Below, one piece after another: positions 10,663 through 23,918 of a DNA stretch of 64,000 bases (positions are counted from its first letter, which is position 1; every line of letters starts with the position of its first letter). The notes under the pieces are model-generated. The model worked only from the letters and a program-made list of their open reading frames with translations. It was not told the origin of the DNA and did no database searches. Location: NCBI GenBank assembly GCA_050084515.1, contig CM114274.1, forward strand, positions 24,118,001-24,182,000. The letters are read 5' to 3'. A program made the translations under genes and the position numbers. This DNA is from Blasia pusilla (lineage: Eukaryota > Marchantiophyta > Marchantiopsida > Blasiales).

Positions 10663-12263
10663 ATGGCTATGGCGGTGAGGATGGTACCGGCGTCGCCGAA
10701 GAAGCACTTCGCTGCGCCGCCTGTGTCTGCTATGCGGGAAGCGGCGGAGCGTCTGGATGTGCGCTGCGCGTGCGCTTCGTCGGGGCTCAGAAGGTATGGC
10801 GGTTTGTTGTAATCGTACATTTCGGTGGCAGTCCCTGTTTTTCAGTGGTTTCTAGAGGGATGGAAGTGTGTGGTAGGGCGCTGAGCGCTTTGGATTCATG
10901 CAGCCGGATGGAGATCCGAGGCGACCGTAAATTGGACGTCTTAGCCGTCTTAGGAGTGCGAGGAGCGGGCGGAATGCGTTTAATGCCATTTGGAAGGTAT
11001 CGTTCCGTTCTGAATCGTCGTACGGAGTAGGTCTTGGAGAAGTGGTGTATCTCGCATTTCGTGTAATGGTATTCCAATTGGGAGAGATGTTCTTGGTAAT
11101 AGTTAGCAGACTTTTCGTTGCGACGCGGAATGCATATGTGTCGTGGTGTGTTACTCTTGGCGCGCTCGCATTTCATGTCATGATCATTTGATTGGGAATG
11201 ATGTTCTCGGTAGCTGTCATCGGACCTTTGGTTTTGATGCGGAATTCATGTGTCTTGGTGTACTCATCGCCCGACATTTTACCGAGATCTTGTGCCGAAG
11301 GTGTAAGATGACTGTTGGAGTGGTGGAGGCGAGCAGACTGGACCATGGATCGAGTATCTATCTGTTGTCGTAACTTAAGTGTTACAGAGAAGGCTTATCA
11401 TGATGGTTTGCTGCAGCCAGGCGGATTCGCCATCGAAGTTACAGTACGGGAGCCGATTTTGCACCCGATTCGACAAGTTTTCCCCTGATACCGGCTCCAG
11501 ATTAGGATCTGGACGTCGTGCAAAAGGATCGTGGGTGCTGGACTTACGGTGCATGGGCAAGTCGAAAACCGGTGGGCAGCCCAGGGGTCCTCTGTGGAGA
11601 ACCAGGGCAGTGGTTAGCAAGGAGACAATTCAGGCAGTGCAGGATCTGCGAAGGAACAAAGATAGCCCGGAAGATCTGGCGAAGTCACTAAGGACACGGA
11701 TCCCTCGTTTGCTGAAGATGGATTTGCTCGGTACTCTTGCAGAGCTACAGCGTCTGGGCGAGGTATCGCTTGCGCTTCAGGTACTACGTGTAGTTGTGCC
11801 AGGGTTCCATATTCTCAATTTTCACCTTTCCATCCCATGGCGAAGTGATTCCCTTGGACTCTGAAGTGTATACAATCGTCAGCTTTTGGAGATTAGGGCA
11901 ATATACCCATCACCAATAACTCAAAGCCTTGATGGCCTCTTGCAGATTTTTGAAGTTGTGCGAAACGAGATCTGGTACAAGCCAGATGTTTACTTGTATC
12001 GGAGCATGATAGATTTGCTGGGAAAGAACCGAATGATTGCAGAGGTTGAGAAGAAGTTTCAAGAGCTACAAGAAGATGAAATTGTGCCAGACCTTGTTAT
12101 TTATCGAGAGCTTGTAGGGGCTTATGCTTGGGCAGACATGATCCCTGAAGCCTTGGATATCCTGGCAAAGATGGAGGAGATGGGTTGTGGTGACGATCAA
12201 TTAAGTCTCCAGTTTATAGAAACTGCAAAATCAAAAGCTGAGAAGAGAGCTACATCTGTGTGA
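10663..12263 (+). CDS. THA8-like short PPR protein, probably plastid RNA-binding (three exons)
   Basis: Short pentatricopeptide-repeat proteins of the THA8 family bind plastid RNA and assist group II intron splicing. Exons 10663-10793, 11417-11780 and 11946-12263 join in phase to give 270 residues. The acceptor at 11417 is fixed by phase: the split codon AG|C is followed by QADSPSK, and the nearer TTACAG at 11397 would break the frame. Residues 1-43 are rich in Ala, Arg and Ser with few acids, as in a transit peptide. Then come RGPLWR, VSKETIQAV and LLKMDLLGTLAELQRLGEVS, a block seen in THA8 and THA8-like proteins. Exon 3 opens IFEVVRNEIWYKPDVYLYRS, followed by two PPR motifs at about 179-213 and 214-248. 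The end, KSKAEKRATSV, is short and basic. Which THA8 paralogue it is cannot be told. In-frame Met codons at 10669 and 10681 are alternative starts. Confidence 0.85.
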
Positions 12264-12493
12264 CGTCCAATCCTAATTAATTATCTGTGAACTCTTTCCT
12301 GCTAGCACCAGCCCCAAATCCTTTTGTAAGAAAGTGGTAATCTAGGCCCTAAGTCTTTCAAAGACTGTATGTTCCATTAAGTGCCAACCCTTCATGGCTT
12401 GTGGTTCGTGGACCCAATGTTGGGTCAGCTAAAATCATGATGCCTATGACCCACTGTCAAAATTTGGCAATGGAACCAGGGCTGTAATGTAAC

Positions 12494-14140
12494 TCAGTTG
12501 GGACTTCTGATGAAGATTGTGTCCCTGTTTCCTAAAACACAACCGCCATTGATGTCTTTTCCTAATCCAGAGGAGACACAGAAACGGTCAATAGTGTTTA
12601 CTTGCAAGAAGTTCATGAAGCGGTCATTGAGGAGTTGGGAACCTACTCTTGAATAGTTAAATACTTTGGTGCTGCAAAGCTTGTAAGAAATTTTGCTCAT
12701 CAATCACCCCCTCGGTCATGAATCAATGGCATTGATGCCCACATTATTTGTTCCCGATACTTTCATAAGTTATTCTGTCATGAAGCGCCAGTGTTCATCT
12801 CCAACATCTACATGATGTCTCAATGGGACATGAGCGATACGGAAGCAAAATGTGACAATGTACGACCACTGCAATGGTTCTCCATGGAGATTTTGACCGT
12901 TTCATAGTATTTTCCACGTACTAAAGGGGAACTGCTCTCTGCTCCATACAATACAATAACTTCATTTTTTTTCCTTTGTACACTGTTCAAGCTACTTAGG
13001 TCCAATGATTCTACATCCATCCAAACTTGAGGCTTCTACCATAAGAAAACCACAATTTATGATTCTTGTATGTGGATCTTGGGTTAAGTTTATGGAACTA
13101 ATCTGATCACTCCTCACACTAAATCATGACTTGAGTTGCATTCACTGCTACTGGGAAAGCCTAGGCCAGGCCAGTAATGTTGTAATGCTGCTGACAATTG
13201 CAGAACTACTTACTCCATCGCCAAGACCAGAAATTATTTCCAAAGAATGCTACTGGTGATGAACAGCAGTGGACTTGTATCTCAGTCATCACATCCCAGA
13301 GTATGACTCTGGTCACAGATCATTGTAGTCTTAAATCACTTCAATATCCCCGTGCATGCGGTTTGCTCTGTCTGTGGTTTAACTCCATCTCTCTCTACCA
13401 CTGTTGTGGGACATCATACAACAAGAGTGGAAGATGAATTGGCATTGTTTTGGAAACCTTGTATCTTAGTGCATCCCAGTGGTGGTCTTCCAAGTATCTT
13501 GTCTAAAGTCCTGCTTGTCTGTTGCTCTTCCATTCCACCAGAAGAATTGTGGCAGTATTTTCTTGCTGGGCCCGGAGTGTTCTGTCCAACCAGTCTCAAT
13601 AATTCACCCTCTTCCATGCTGTGTTTGGTACGGACAGATATTCCACTTGATGGGCACTTCCAGCAGTCTACTGGAACTATTGGTTCCACTCTAGGGTTTC
13701 TACTCAAGAGCCTACCATCATCGCCAGCAACCATGCAGCAAAGCTGTAGAGCTGTTCCTGGGAATGGCATGAGATTTCCACCTCTGGTTTTCACTACCCT
13801 TGTCTTGGTCATCCCAGTTGAAGAGCCAGTCCATATCTTCTAGCAGATCTGAAGCTTCAGGAGCGAGGAAGACCTGTTTGTCAATGACAGACAAAAGCTG
13901 ATTGCGGTGGAGTAAACCCATGAAAATTTGATTGCGAATGGAAGTTGGACCAAACCGAACACCAGGGCCCAACGATTGACAGCCCTACATGAAGTTGATC
14001 AGTCCGGTGGGCACTATTTCGATGGAGACTTCAACGAATATAAGCTTTGTTGTGATGTTCAACTAATGAGGCTCAAAAACCGTCTTGTATTTGAGTCTTC
14101 CAGCTGCAAATCCTCATATACTGATGAATCAATATCCATT
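12494..14140 (-). other. Possible unrecognised multi-exon gene (low confidence)
   Basis: Several minus-strand frames here look more protein-like than chance. They include one ending around 13810 with LLEDMDWLFNWDDQD, preceded by RNQLLSVIDKQVFLAPEASD (from about 13920), and a 133-codon open stretch 13812-13414 containing VDCWKCPSSGISVRT. Another, near 14140, starts MDIDSSVYEDLQLEDSNTRR. A short one near 12660-12600 has LLNDRFMNFLQ between a TTTGCAG acceptor and a GTAAAC donor. I cannot join them into one model and recognise no family. The plus strand is also open over 13352-13843, which weakens the case. The region could be a gene, a pseudogene or a non-coding transcript. Confidence 0.25.
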
Positions 14141-14179
14141 CCTAAGGACTTGACTCCACATTCAGAGGCTTAAGGATCA

Positions 14180-17100
14180 GAAAAGAAGATTCTTTAGCCT
14201 CTGAATGCGGAGTGAATTGGAATTTTTGCTCTAATCATCATGTGCCTCAGAAAAAAAAAACCTGCTGAAAACTGAAGTGTCGAATGACAGAAAGTACCCA
14301 ATATCATTTGTCGTCTTCGGATGTGACGCTGGGATACACCCACAAACTCTGCACTTGGAAATTTCCCAGAGACTTTAGCCGATAGGAATAATCCTTGAAA
14401 TCATGTAGAACCTCAAACTCCCCTCAATAACGAACTTATTTTCCATTTTATTTTATTAATTTTGTGAAAAAGTTAAGATATGCAAGTTCAAGTTCTTCAA
14501 TAATCATTTCTATGGATTTTAGTGATCTTATTTCTTCTTTCATACTAGTAAGGTATATAGGCATAGGATAAAAAGTTAAAATTCAGGACACTAATTAACT
14601 TCTATTTTCAAATCTATGGAGACCCATGTCGGGAGAGGAGATGGCATGTTGACACCACATGTCAACCATGTAGATGTAATCTTTACGAGGTAATCTTCTC
14701 TTCAAAGTGTAGATTTTAGAGTATTCAAACTTTCTCTTACTAGAGCATGTTGGACACTCAAAACCTATTAATTATTTATTGTTGGCATCAATTTATTATT
14801 TTGTGTATTTCACATGAAATAATGTAAAACTTATCTTTTTATTAATGACTTCATGTGTTATTTTTGTCTTCTTATACAAATATCATACTTTGATTATAGT
14901 ATCTTCTAACTTTATTATTTCTTTATTTTATTTTGATATTCCATGCAATCTAGAATCATCCTGTTTTCATATTTTATTCACATTATCCAACGTAGTAGTG
15001 AATGCATTTAGACTTAATGGCATGACTTTTTTTTATTTGCTGATGGCCCCTGCCATGAACCCGCAATGGATTTGGGATTTTATGGTTGTTCCATCTCCTA
15101 ACATGTCATCTAAAATAATGCCACTTTTGTTTTATTAAATTTTCGATCCTAGGTCTTGAAAGGTACTACCCCACTCTACAACAAGTCAAAGCCAATAGCT
15201 TTTATAAGTTGTGGGACACACCATTGCTATATGTCCTCTTATTATATTCCTTTAATTGTCATTGACATTATTTTTGTGGTTGTTGAGGTTAGATTTTAGG
15301 CGTTTCACCCTTTTTTCTTCTTCTTGCAACTAGGTGTGGCCCTAGAGTTATGTGACTCTATAAGTCCTCCTCCTACTTCTAATAGTTTCCCTACCTTCTT
15401 TTATTCATATCTTATATAACTCCCAATGTGAATAACATGGGGGGTAAAGTGGTTATTGAAATGGATAGTATGTCCAATTTTCCTTTTAATAATTAGGTGG
15501 CCCCTCACTAAAAGATTTGGAAGGATTTTTTCATAGAAATATTTTAAGAAAAAGACTTCCTTGTAAGGTTTTATAGAGATGTGGCTAGCTGAATCAAGTT
15601 CCAATGATGTTATTTACTAAAGCTTGGCAACGCCACAACAGCAATAGGTAAGAGTTATGATAGTTTCAACCAAAAAAGCTATGGAGACACAAGATAATTC
15701 ATTGAATGAGTAAAATTACCTCATGTATAATTTTTTATATATATGATAGAGGCCACAAGTGTGGCCTCTAATGAGGATGGTTTCTATGGCTACCTACATA
15801 AGGGCATCTTTGAGAGGCCCAAGTATTATTACACTAATAGCCATTCGTGACCATCACTATCATGTCCCCCAAACACACTACTATAGCAAGAGTCATTCTT
15901 GTATGTGGTGTATACATGCATTTCCTAAGACATCATGAAAGTGATTCTCTTGTGCATTAGAGAGTGACATATTGCAATTGGTGCTTATGACGGAAAACCA
16001 AAAGTTTACCGTTGATAATGGATTGACATGTGGCTTCGACTACCAATTCCCACCGTGGAAAGAGAGATATCTCAATTGTGGTTGCAAAGAGTTGAGTGGA
16101 GGTGACCAAATATTTAGCAAAAAAATTTTACATGCAATACAATGAGAGAGCCACTTGGATAATGGATTTCCCATGTGATCATGTTTTGAGCTTTGGTCCT
16201 TTGGAGGGGTAACTAATCATAGTGGCTTGTCAAGCCTATGGTCTCTATGTTGAATGATGGAAGACCCAAATCCTAATCATTCCATCTAAGGTGGGAGGAA
16301 GGGAGGACACCTTGAAATGGTAGGGGTGTGGATTAGGAGAGGGTGCGGATTAACAAGGAGACGTCGAAAAAATGTTGGGGAACCCTACGCATGTAGTTCA
16401 AGGAATGCATCTGCATAGATGGATGCAATATAGAGTTATGTAGGAAGTATGTATATGAGTTTCATTTATACTAGTGGGCAGCCGTGTCATGCATGGGAGT
16501 GAATGAAGGGACTAATCATATTGGACACAACATTTTTCTTGCTGCCCATAGAGGAGGAAACATTTTCTTGTTGCCCGGTTGCCACATGCCAAGCACATCC
16601 TGAGTCTTCTTGATTTGCATGCCTTTTGGTTAATTTGTATGGTCGTCTCCTTTACTTGCCATATTTTACCTCATTAATCCATATTTAAGTACTTAAAAAT
16701 TAGAGAGAAAAATTAGATCATCTTATTGATTTTATTTTTATCATCTATGTCTATTGGAAATAAAAATAGGAAAGTTTTTCAAAGTTGTGTCTTACGTCAA
16801 GCCTAGAATTTGAAGGGATGAATTAAGTAATTAAGATATTTTATACACAAGAAGATTTTGGAAGATTAGCTTTAGGATAGAGGATTATAGAGGCAGTTAT
16901 GCACAATTTTGGTACAAGAAAAGATAGAAAATGCATAGCAAATACATATCTTACACTATCTTTTTTATTATTGTAGATTATACAAGTAAGTTCAAGAGAA
17001 AGGTATAAATATTTCAAAAAAAGAAAAATGGTTGAAATGAAAGTTCCATTTAAAGACACTTTCTAAAAAAGTAAAGAAGGAAGTGAATATTCACCTCCTC

Positions 17101-20100
17101 TTTATTTTTTAAAGCCATTTATTTTTAGAATAAAAAGGTTTCTTGGAGTTCCAAACGAATAAAATTTTAACAATGATGAGATTAAGAAAAGACGAAGAAA
17201 AAAAGGCTTAAAAATCAATCACATGTAAGTGACCACATTAAACTATTTTTTGTTGTTTCCAAGGTCCATGGTGCATGGTTAGAGTCATCCTAACTTAATC
17301 CTAATAATTTAAACTTCAAATTCCATCATTTAATACTTTTTTGCTCAATAAAGCACTAATGAAATTCTAGATCACGCCTCGACCCTTTGAAATTGGGGTT
17401 AAAATGTCTCTTCTTATGCTTATTGTCCAAATATTGACAAGACAAGGAGCATATCTCTCCTTCTCCTCCTAGTCCAATTGATAGTCGAAGAAAAAGAGTG
17501 TTGATTGATTGACACTAGGCCCTTTAACTCATGGTTGTAATAAGAAATTGAAGGTATACACATCATATCCCAAAGTTGCAAAGAAAGTGGAGCTTGATGA
17601 CACTTAATGAAAGAAAACCACAATGAACTTCATGGATCTAATACCAAGATTGGCAACCACAACTAACAAATCTCCCCTCACAACTACAACCACAAGGTAG
17701 ATGGATAGATCCAAGATAGTTGATGTCTTAGAAGCCTCCACAAGTTACTTCCTAATCCTATTTTTCTACCAATTGAAAATAATTGAAATGAAAATTTCCA
17801 AAATTTTCTTTCTTATTTTCATATTCCCAAAAAAAAATTCCCTGAAGTTTTTCCCCTAAAAATATCGAATTTATGCTACAAAATTTTACAAACATCTGGT
17901 CCTATTACAAACGATACCACCTCTAACCTTGGCAACTCATCAAAACCCTTGACGCTATAAAACTAATAATAATGTTATAAAAAAAATCCCATCACACGCG
18001 ACATGCACCCAATACGACAGCATAGACCTTTAATGGCTTGATATAGAAGCACCTTCCTCCCTCCCTCCATGATTAGGAAAGCTCCATAGATGGTGTCCTT
18101 GAAGAGCCATAATAATAACTATGGTTTACTCCATAAGCACGCTTGCTTGCCCCTACCCCACCCCACCCTAAAGCAAAACGCACTATGAAAATGAAAATGG
18201 GAGAAAAGTGTTGGAGCGTGGTTTGTGTGAGTGCCAACGTGCACCAAAGAAATAAAAAATAAAGAAGTACATACAGGTCGCCTTAATTGAGGACGAATTA
18301 ACCCAACTTGAGCGGATGGCTAAATATGAGAGAGGAAGTGAGGGCACTATTAAGTCCATTCATAATGAAGGCTTTATGGGTGTGCACCATTAAGAGTTCG
18401 TTTCCAACAATGATACCTCTACTTATGGACATGGCGCATTATACTACTGGCATATCCCAACATCCTCCACTGCCAAAGAATGTCACATATAATTGGAGTG
18501 CCTTACCTTGTGATATGAGGAGATAAAAAAATTACCACCTACGAATAATTGAGGGCTACAATTTAAGGCTACCCAGTTTTTTTGGGGGTCGAGTTATAAG
18601 GCTTAGTGGAAATTAGTAGTACCTCTCAAAGAGGAGTTTATACCCATGTTAGTTGGCCCCTTTTGGACGTGTGGTTTATTACAATCATGTTGTTTTTTTT
18701 AAAGGACGTTTGTAAGTTTCAATTGAGGTTTAGAATTTGGCGGTTTAAGTCTCTAGAACTTGGTACCAAATTCCTTGTTTTCTTTCCTCCATGTTGTCGT
18801 TTTCATTTCCGATGATTCTCGCTTAGATGGCTTTGAACAAGATAAGAACTCAAAAAGGTGGAGATGAAGTTAGGGAGTGTGGAAGTGGTATAAGTAGGAA
18901 AATAGGGTGGGAAGTTTTTTTAAAATTCATTCGATTGGATCATATAAATTATGAGGTGAGGAGAAGAGTAACATGTGAAGATGATTATGTTTTTTACCAC
19001 AATTGACGACAAAATAGGGTAGGTCGATTCGACCTTTGAGGTTGTCCTAATGGTAACCAAAATAGTTGGATTTGGAATAAAACCAACAAGTAAGTGCCCG
19101 TGTGGGTGAGATGCACGATACATACAATTTTTCAAAGTTTTTTTTATCATAAAAATTGAATCACCTTTTAAAAAAAATTTGAGCATATACGTGTCGAGGT
19201 GAGGAGAAAGACTAGGAAAAATGCGTCCTCTAGTTAGTATATAGATTAAGGAAAAACTACAAATTGGGGCAATTTTCTTTGGGTCAAGTCGCACATTTAT
19301 TATGGATTTCCAAGTACTAGGTAGAAGTTTTGGAGGCACCATAAATCCAAGCATGTACCTCACATGGTACCATGTTTGGAAACAAATTAACTTAGATGTA
19401 GAGAGTTTCATGGCATGCCATGGGTTCCAATTGACTCATCCAAATGATTCCTTTCACTAATGACCTTTAAATGGTTTGGAAATCATGGTTCCTATGTAGA
19501 AATGAAAGAATTTTGTCATCATACATAACCTCAACCATTTTTGCAATAATTCTAAATTTTTTTATAAGATTAAGTTCTAGTACTGTAAGTTCCAAGTTGT
19601 CGTTTTAATGCAAGCAATCGTAATAGTATGGATCTTACCAGATAATCATGATGGTATTATTATGGTTGTTATTAGCTTACACTAGTGAGGGACCATGATC
19701 CATGTTTAATAATTCAGGTTTCAATGTCACTCTCCTTACCAATCTCTCTATATGATCCCAATTAACGTGACCAAAACTATTTTTGAGGGAGTAGTGACAC
19801 ACGTCCATAAAAATGGTTTTAAAAATTCATCCTCCAATTTATGTATAATTTAATTTTTTTAGAATTGTTTTGAAAAAGTTCCTCACATCATTTCATGCAT
19901 CCTCACTTTCAATTCATGATTACTAATGATTATAATGGTTAACCCCTATTTTGGATATTTGTAGCCAGAAGAATCTATGTAAACAGTTGAAAAATGAAAA
20001 ATATAAAACAAAAATCGACCATCTGAGAGGGAAAGGGACACGTGACCTTTTTCCTTAGCATCCCTTAGAATTGGATATTCATAGTAGCTTTAAAAATTAA

Positions 20101-20240
20101 AACCTTAAAATTCTCATGTATACGTGAAAAACGACCTTCAACGTCTCTTGCAAAGAGGCAAATTTTTATTAATAATATATACAAAAAATTTGCTTAGCAA
20201 ACGGAAAAGTTCATTGAACAGTAATGCTTCAAGAAAATAT
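14180..20240. other. A+T-rich transposon debris
   Basis: Six kilobases without a supported gene. Frames are short and scattered. Most of it is strongly A+T-rich with poly-A/T runs. 16470-16530 contains an ACTAGTGGGCAGCCGTGTCA segment reminiscent of a repeat boundary, and 15749-15768 holds an 8-bp inverted repeat (GAGGCCAC/GTGGCCTC). I see no intact transposase or reverse transcriptase. Confidence 0.5.
17400..17760 (-). mobile_element. Possible LTR-retrotransposon leader with tRNA-Met primer-binding-like site
   Basis: Read on the minus strand, the segment at about 17636-17655 gives TTGGTATTAGATCC, close to the TTGGTATCAGAGCC-like initiator-tRNA primer binding site that follows the 5' LTR of many plant retrotransposons. 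No LTR pair or coding region could be delimited, so only a decayed fragment is proposed. Confidence 0.25.
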
Positions 20241-22394
20241 ATTATAAACTAAGATTCGGAGATTCGAACCTGATGATTGCACGTACACAGTCACACGTCC
20301 ATACGTGGAGAACAGTGTGAGGAATAAATACAATAAAAATACAAAAATCGCATTTATCTATTGAAAAAGAACGCAAATGGGAAAATCCCGTCAGATCATC
20401 GTTCAACGGACACGGAGCTGGTCGACGACGACCGGGTAACACCGGCTCCCACCACTTGTAGGAGCAACCGGCAGCCGGTTTGGCGGTCGCTTTCTTTAGC
20501 GGTTGCAAAAGGACGGGGAATCTTACTAAATGCCTCCTGCAGAACGGACGGACCTAACATCCATCCCTCCGCTGGCCCGTGCAGCTGAGTTACTGTGTCT
20601 GCCACGTCCGAACTGAATAGTAGATGATCTACTCTACACGTAATCATTATACTTACTGAAAATCATAATAATACTTCCAGCTTACTGTGATTACCACGGA
20701 TTCTCGAGACGGAAATTCGAGGGAGGATGCCGAATTTCTAATTACGAGCGTATTTCCACCGGTAATAAAACCATAATAGTAATAATAATACCCTCCTTCT
20801 ACGTGCTGCCCGGCCCAACGTTACACCTCTGCAAAGTCAACACGAAGCTCCGGTGGGCCAGGCCCTCGAAGTATTAAGTACCGCTCGCTCTGGGGCGACG
20901 AGTCACTGTGTGCTGTGATGACTTGTAAGTCCAGGTAAGACACGAGACTTTAACACTCTGCGACCGCCACTGACAGCGGCACTAGACTGCGAAGTAGGTG
21001 CGATGCGGGCAGCAACCGTGTTCCGCAACTTCCGTTCCAACTTCGAACGGCGCATCGCTTCGTCCAACCAATGACTGGCATCAGTCAACTCTGCCGCGCC
21101 ATTTATGAACGGACTGTGTCCGTCACAGTCTCGCTGAGCCCACTGAGTGAGCGATGGGGAGAGAGAGAGAGAGAACTCGCTCCTGTTAATTGCCTCATGT
21201 ATCCGCGGAAATCGACGCATAGTACGTACGAGCCCGTGTCATTGCAGATGCACACACCTGGGAATCAGAGACCACCGTACGCCTCCAGACCCTAATAAAC
21301 AGGAACGGAGAGGACGTGGCGACCGCCACTTCTTGTGTTATTTGGTTTCGTTGGTGGACAATCGAGTAAGGACGTTTGTAAGAACGGTTTTGTGGACGCG
21401 AGCCGTTACAAGTGAGGGCGAGACTTTTCCCCTGTGCTATTTATGCTTCCTTCTTCTCTCAGGGCCGAGGTTTGTGTGTCGTGAGTTCAGGGTTTAGGGA
21501 CTTTGGAGGAGGATGACTCACTGGTTGATATAGTTTTTTGGAGAACCCGGATTAATATATATCCACTTTATTTTTATTTTGGAGGATGACTTTGGATGTG
21601 GGTCCTTTTTTGGAATCCTGGAGGGGCCCAGATTGTGTATGAGGTTATTAGAGGGTAAGCTGGTACACTCCTTTTCTGTCGCTTTAACTAGTGGATTCCA
21701 TTCATATGGACTCGAAGGTTGGTGAAAGCATGCAGTATTGGAGACTTGCTCCGTGAAGAGGATGAGAGAGGAGAACCTTGCTGGAGTTTCTTTATCAAGT
21801 TTTCTTTCAATAAACGAATGGTTGAGACTCAGCCTGGGGTGGAGGGTTTGATATCATCTCCCATATCTAGTTGAAGGGGAGGATCACGAACCCTTTCATC
21901 TCCTATTCTAGCCTCCCATAGTCTTTTGACGTCTCTATGTTCTTAAAACGGGACACCCTGGTGGTTAAACAGCAAGATAATCAAAAGGGTTTTTTAGTCC
22001 TTCTCTCTATGGCATTTTTACCACGAAAATAAATTAAGAGTAAAAAATCAGTAAATACTCTCAAATCGCCTAATCCATCCCACCGAGAGCACATAAGAAA
22101 TACTTAGTTTGGTGGATCCCACTATTAAAAACTAAAGTCTATGCTCCTTCCCCTTCCTTGTGGGGTGAGGGTTAGCCCCATCCATGACTAGCCCCCATCT
22201 TTAGTCCAGCCACTGCTGCAAACTCCCTGCACCTACATGAGGATTTCGAAGACTCCGTGTCACAGAGCAATTTAATTTTACTACTCTATCCATTTGGAAA
22301 TTTTATTATGAATTTATGTTATTATTATCCATGCGCGAAGAAACATAAACCTTCATCCATTCTTAACGATATATATTCTTAAAGTGACCGAGAC

Positions 22395-22466
22395 ACGAGA
22401 AAGGAAGTCACGAAGAAGTCGAGATTCAAAAATAGAAAGTCTTGAAGAAGTCGAAATTCAAAAACC
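22395..22466. repeat. Imperfect ~37-bp tandem duplication
   Basis: Two adjacent copies share GAAGAAGTCGAGATTCAAAAA (second copy GAAGAAGTCGAAATTCAAAAA), each preceded by a similar AAAG-rich lead. This is at the A+T-rich to GC-rich boundary. Confidence 0.6.
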
Positions 22467-23297
22467 AGTCTAATCGCTGAGGCATCACACCAATCAATGA
22501 ATGCATTCATTGGAAGAAGAATTGCAAACATAATTCAGATCGCATCGTTTTATTTTCCTCCTTCCCTTTGTCGTAGAGAGAGAGAACTCCGAGGCCCCGG
22601 GCGAGTTACCACCACTGCTCCTCACACGTACTCGGAACTCGTGCGGCTTCACCACCAACACCAACACCAGCCCATGCGCAATGTGCATGTCGAGTGAGTG
22701 TGAGCATCTTTGGGGTTTCTTCGTCGAAGGGGCGCAGAGTCCTGCACGTTTGGGCTGGGAGAGGGCCCGATCGTGGGACTCCGCAGCGGCTCTCGCTCGT
22801 CGCGTCAGTTTTAATTCTTCGTTCCGAAGTTCAACTTTGTGCATCTTCCTTCTTCCACATCGCTCCCCACAGAGCGCTCTCTGCGCCAGTGCGTTGAAGT
22901 CAAACTTCGCGGCATTCATCGTCAATTCATCTCCATCTCCTGGAGCCTGGGCTCTGGAGGTCGAGGATTGCGGACTGCGCCTGGCTGCTATCGCAGCTTC
23001 GGAGAGACAGTGTACGTCCGTCCCCTAGTCGGCGGAGGACTAGAGACTCGGGAGGAGAATTCGCAATGGACCATCTCGCACGCTCCACGACCTGCCAGAG
23101 CGAAGATCTCCGGTTTTTGCTTCTTTTTCTTCCTGAGACAGAGAGAGATTGTGTGTGTGTGTGAGACCAGAACGCAACGCAGAACAGTGCAAAACACGAC
23201 TCGAGAAGAAAATTGCCACCAATAGCAAATGTCAGCCTCAAAACCGCCCGCGGAAGTGAGCGGGTTCGTTCGCGCGTAGCCGGACGTACGCTACATC

Positions 23298-23321
23298 CGT
23301 CCGTCCGTCCGTCCGTCCGTC
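23298..23321. repeat. (CCGT)n tetranucleotide repeat
   Basis: About six consecutive CCGT units inside the GC-rich island. Shorter CCGT/ACGG runs recur in the other GC-rich islands of the window. Confidence 0.85.
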
Positions 23322-23809
23322 GAGGTCCCGCACTCTCGTCGACTGCAACTGGTCCGAGATTTTATCTCAGAGATCGTGAATGGGGTCAGTTCCTTTCGCC
23401 CAGAGGAACCGGAATCAGACCTTCGGTTCCGCCGCGTGCCGGCGCTGACACGCTACTGACTCCCGGGCAGTCGTGTTGGGCAGGGCCTGCCCTTTTCCGC
23501 CTTCTCCTTTTCCGTGAGGATCGGCCCGGCATCCATCCCGACCGCCGATCTCGGCGCGTGCGCACTCTCCAGCGGTCCCAGCCGCTCGTCTCCCCCCCTC
23601 CTCGCCGCTGAATCGTCGCCCCCACTCCTCTAATCGTCGTCCGATCCCCCAGAGCTCCCGTCGCTATTCTCGCGTTGCCGCCCTTTCCACCGCCCAAAGT
23701 TCCCCGCACTCCATCGGTCGCCAGCGGTGTGTCGGGACGCGGATCGGAAGCTGGGAGGATGGAGGTTGGTTGCTAAGCGATGGGAATCGCGGGAAGAAAT
23801 GTGGCGGTC

Positions 23810-23918
23810 GCGCGTTTTGGCGGAAGACTGAAAGGAGAAGAGGCCATTGGCGGAAGGCGGATGCGCGTTTTGGCGGAAGACTGAAAGGAGAAGTGGCCAT
23901 TGGCGGAAGGCGGATGCG
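23810..23918. repeat. 53-bp tandem repeat, two copies
   Basis: The unit starting GCGCGTTTTGGCGGAAGACT begins at 23810 and again at 23863. The second copy differs at one base (GAAGAGGCC against GAAGTGGCC). A third partial echo (GGCGGAAGGCGGATGCG) is internal to each unit, so there is also a shorter sub-periodicity. Confidence 0.9.

Noticed and set aside
20255-20330. Possible tRNA, from AGGTTCGAATCT on the minus strand
   Set aside because: The T-loop-like word is present, but no matching acceptor stem, D arm or anticodon arm could be placed upstream.
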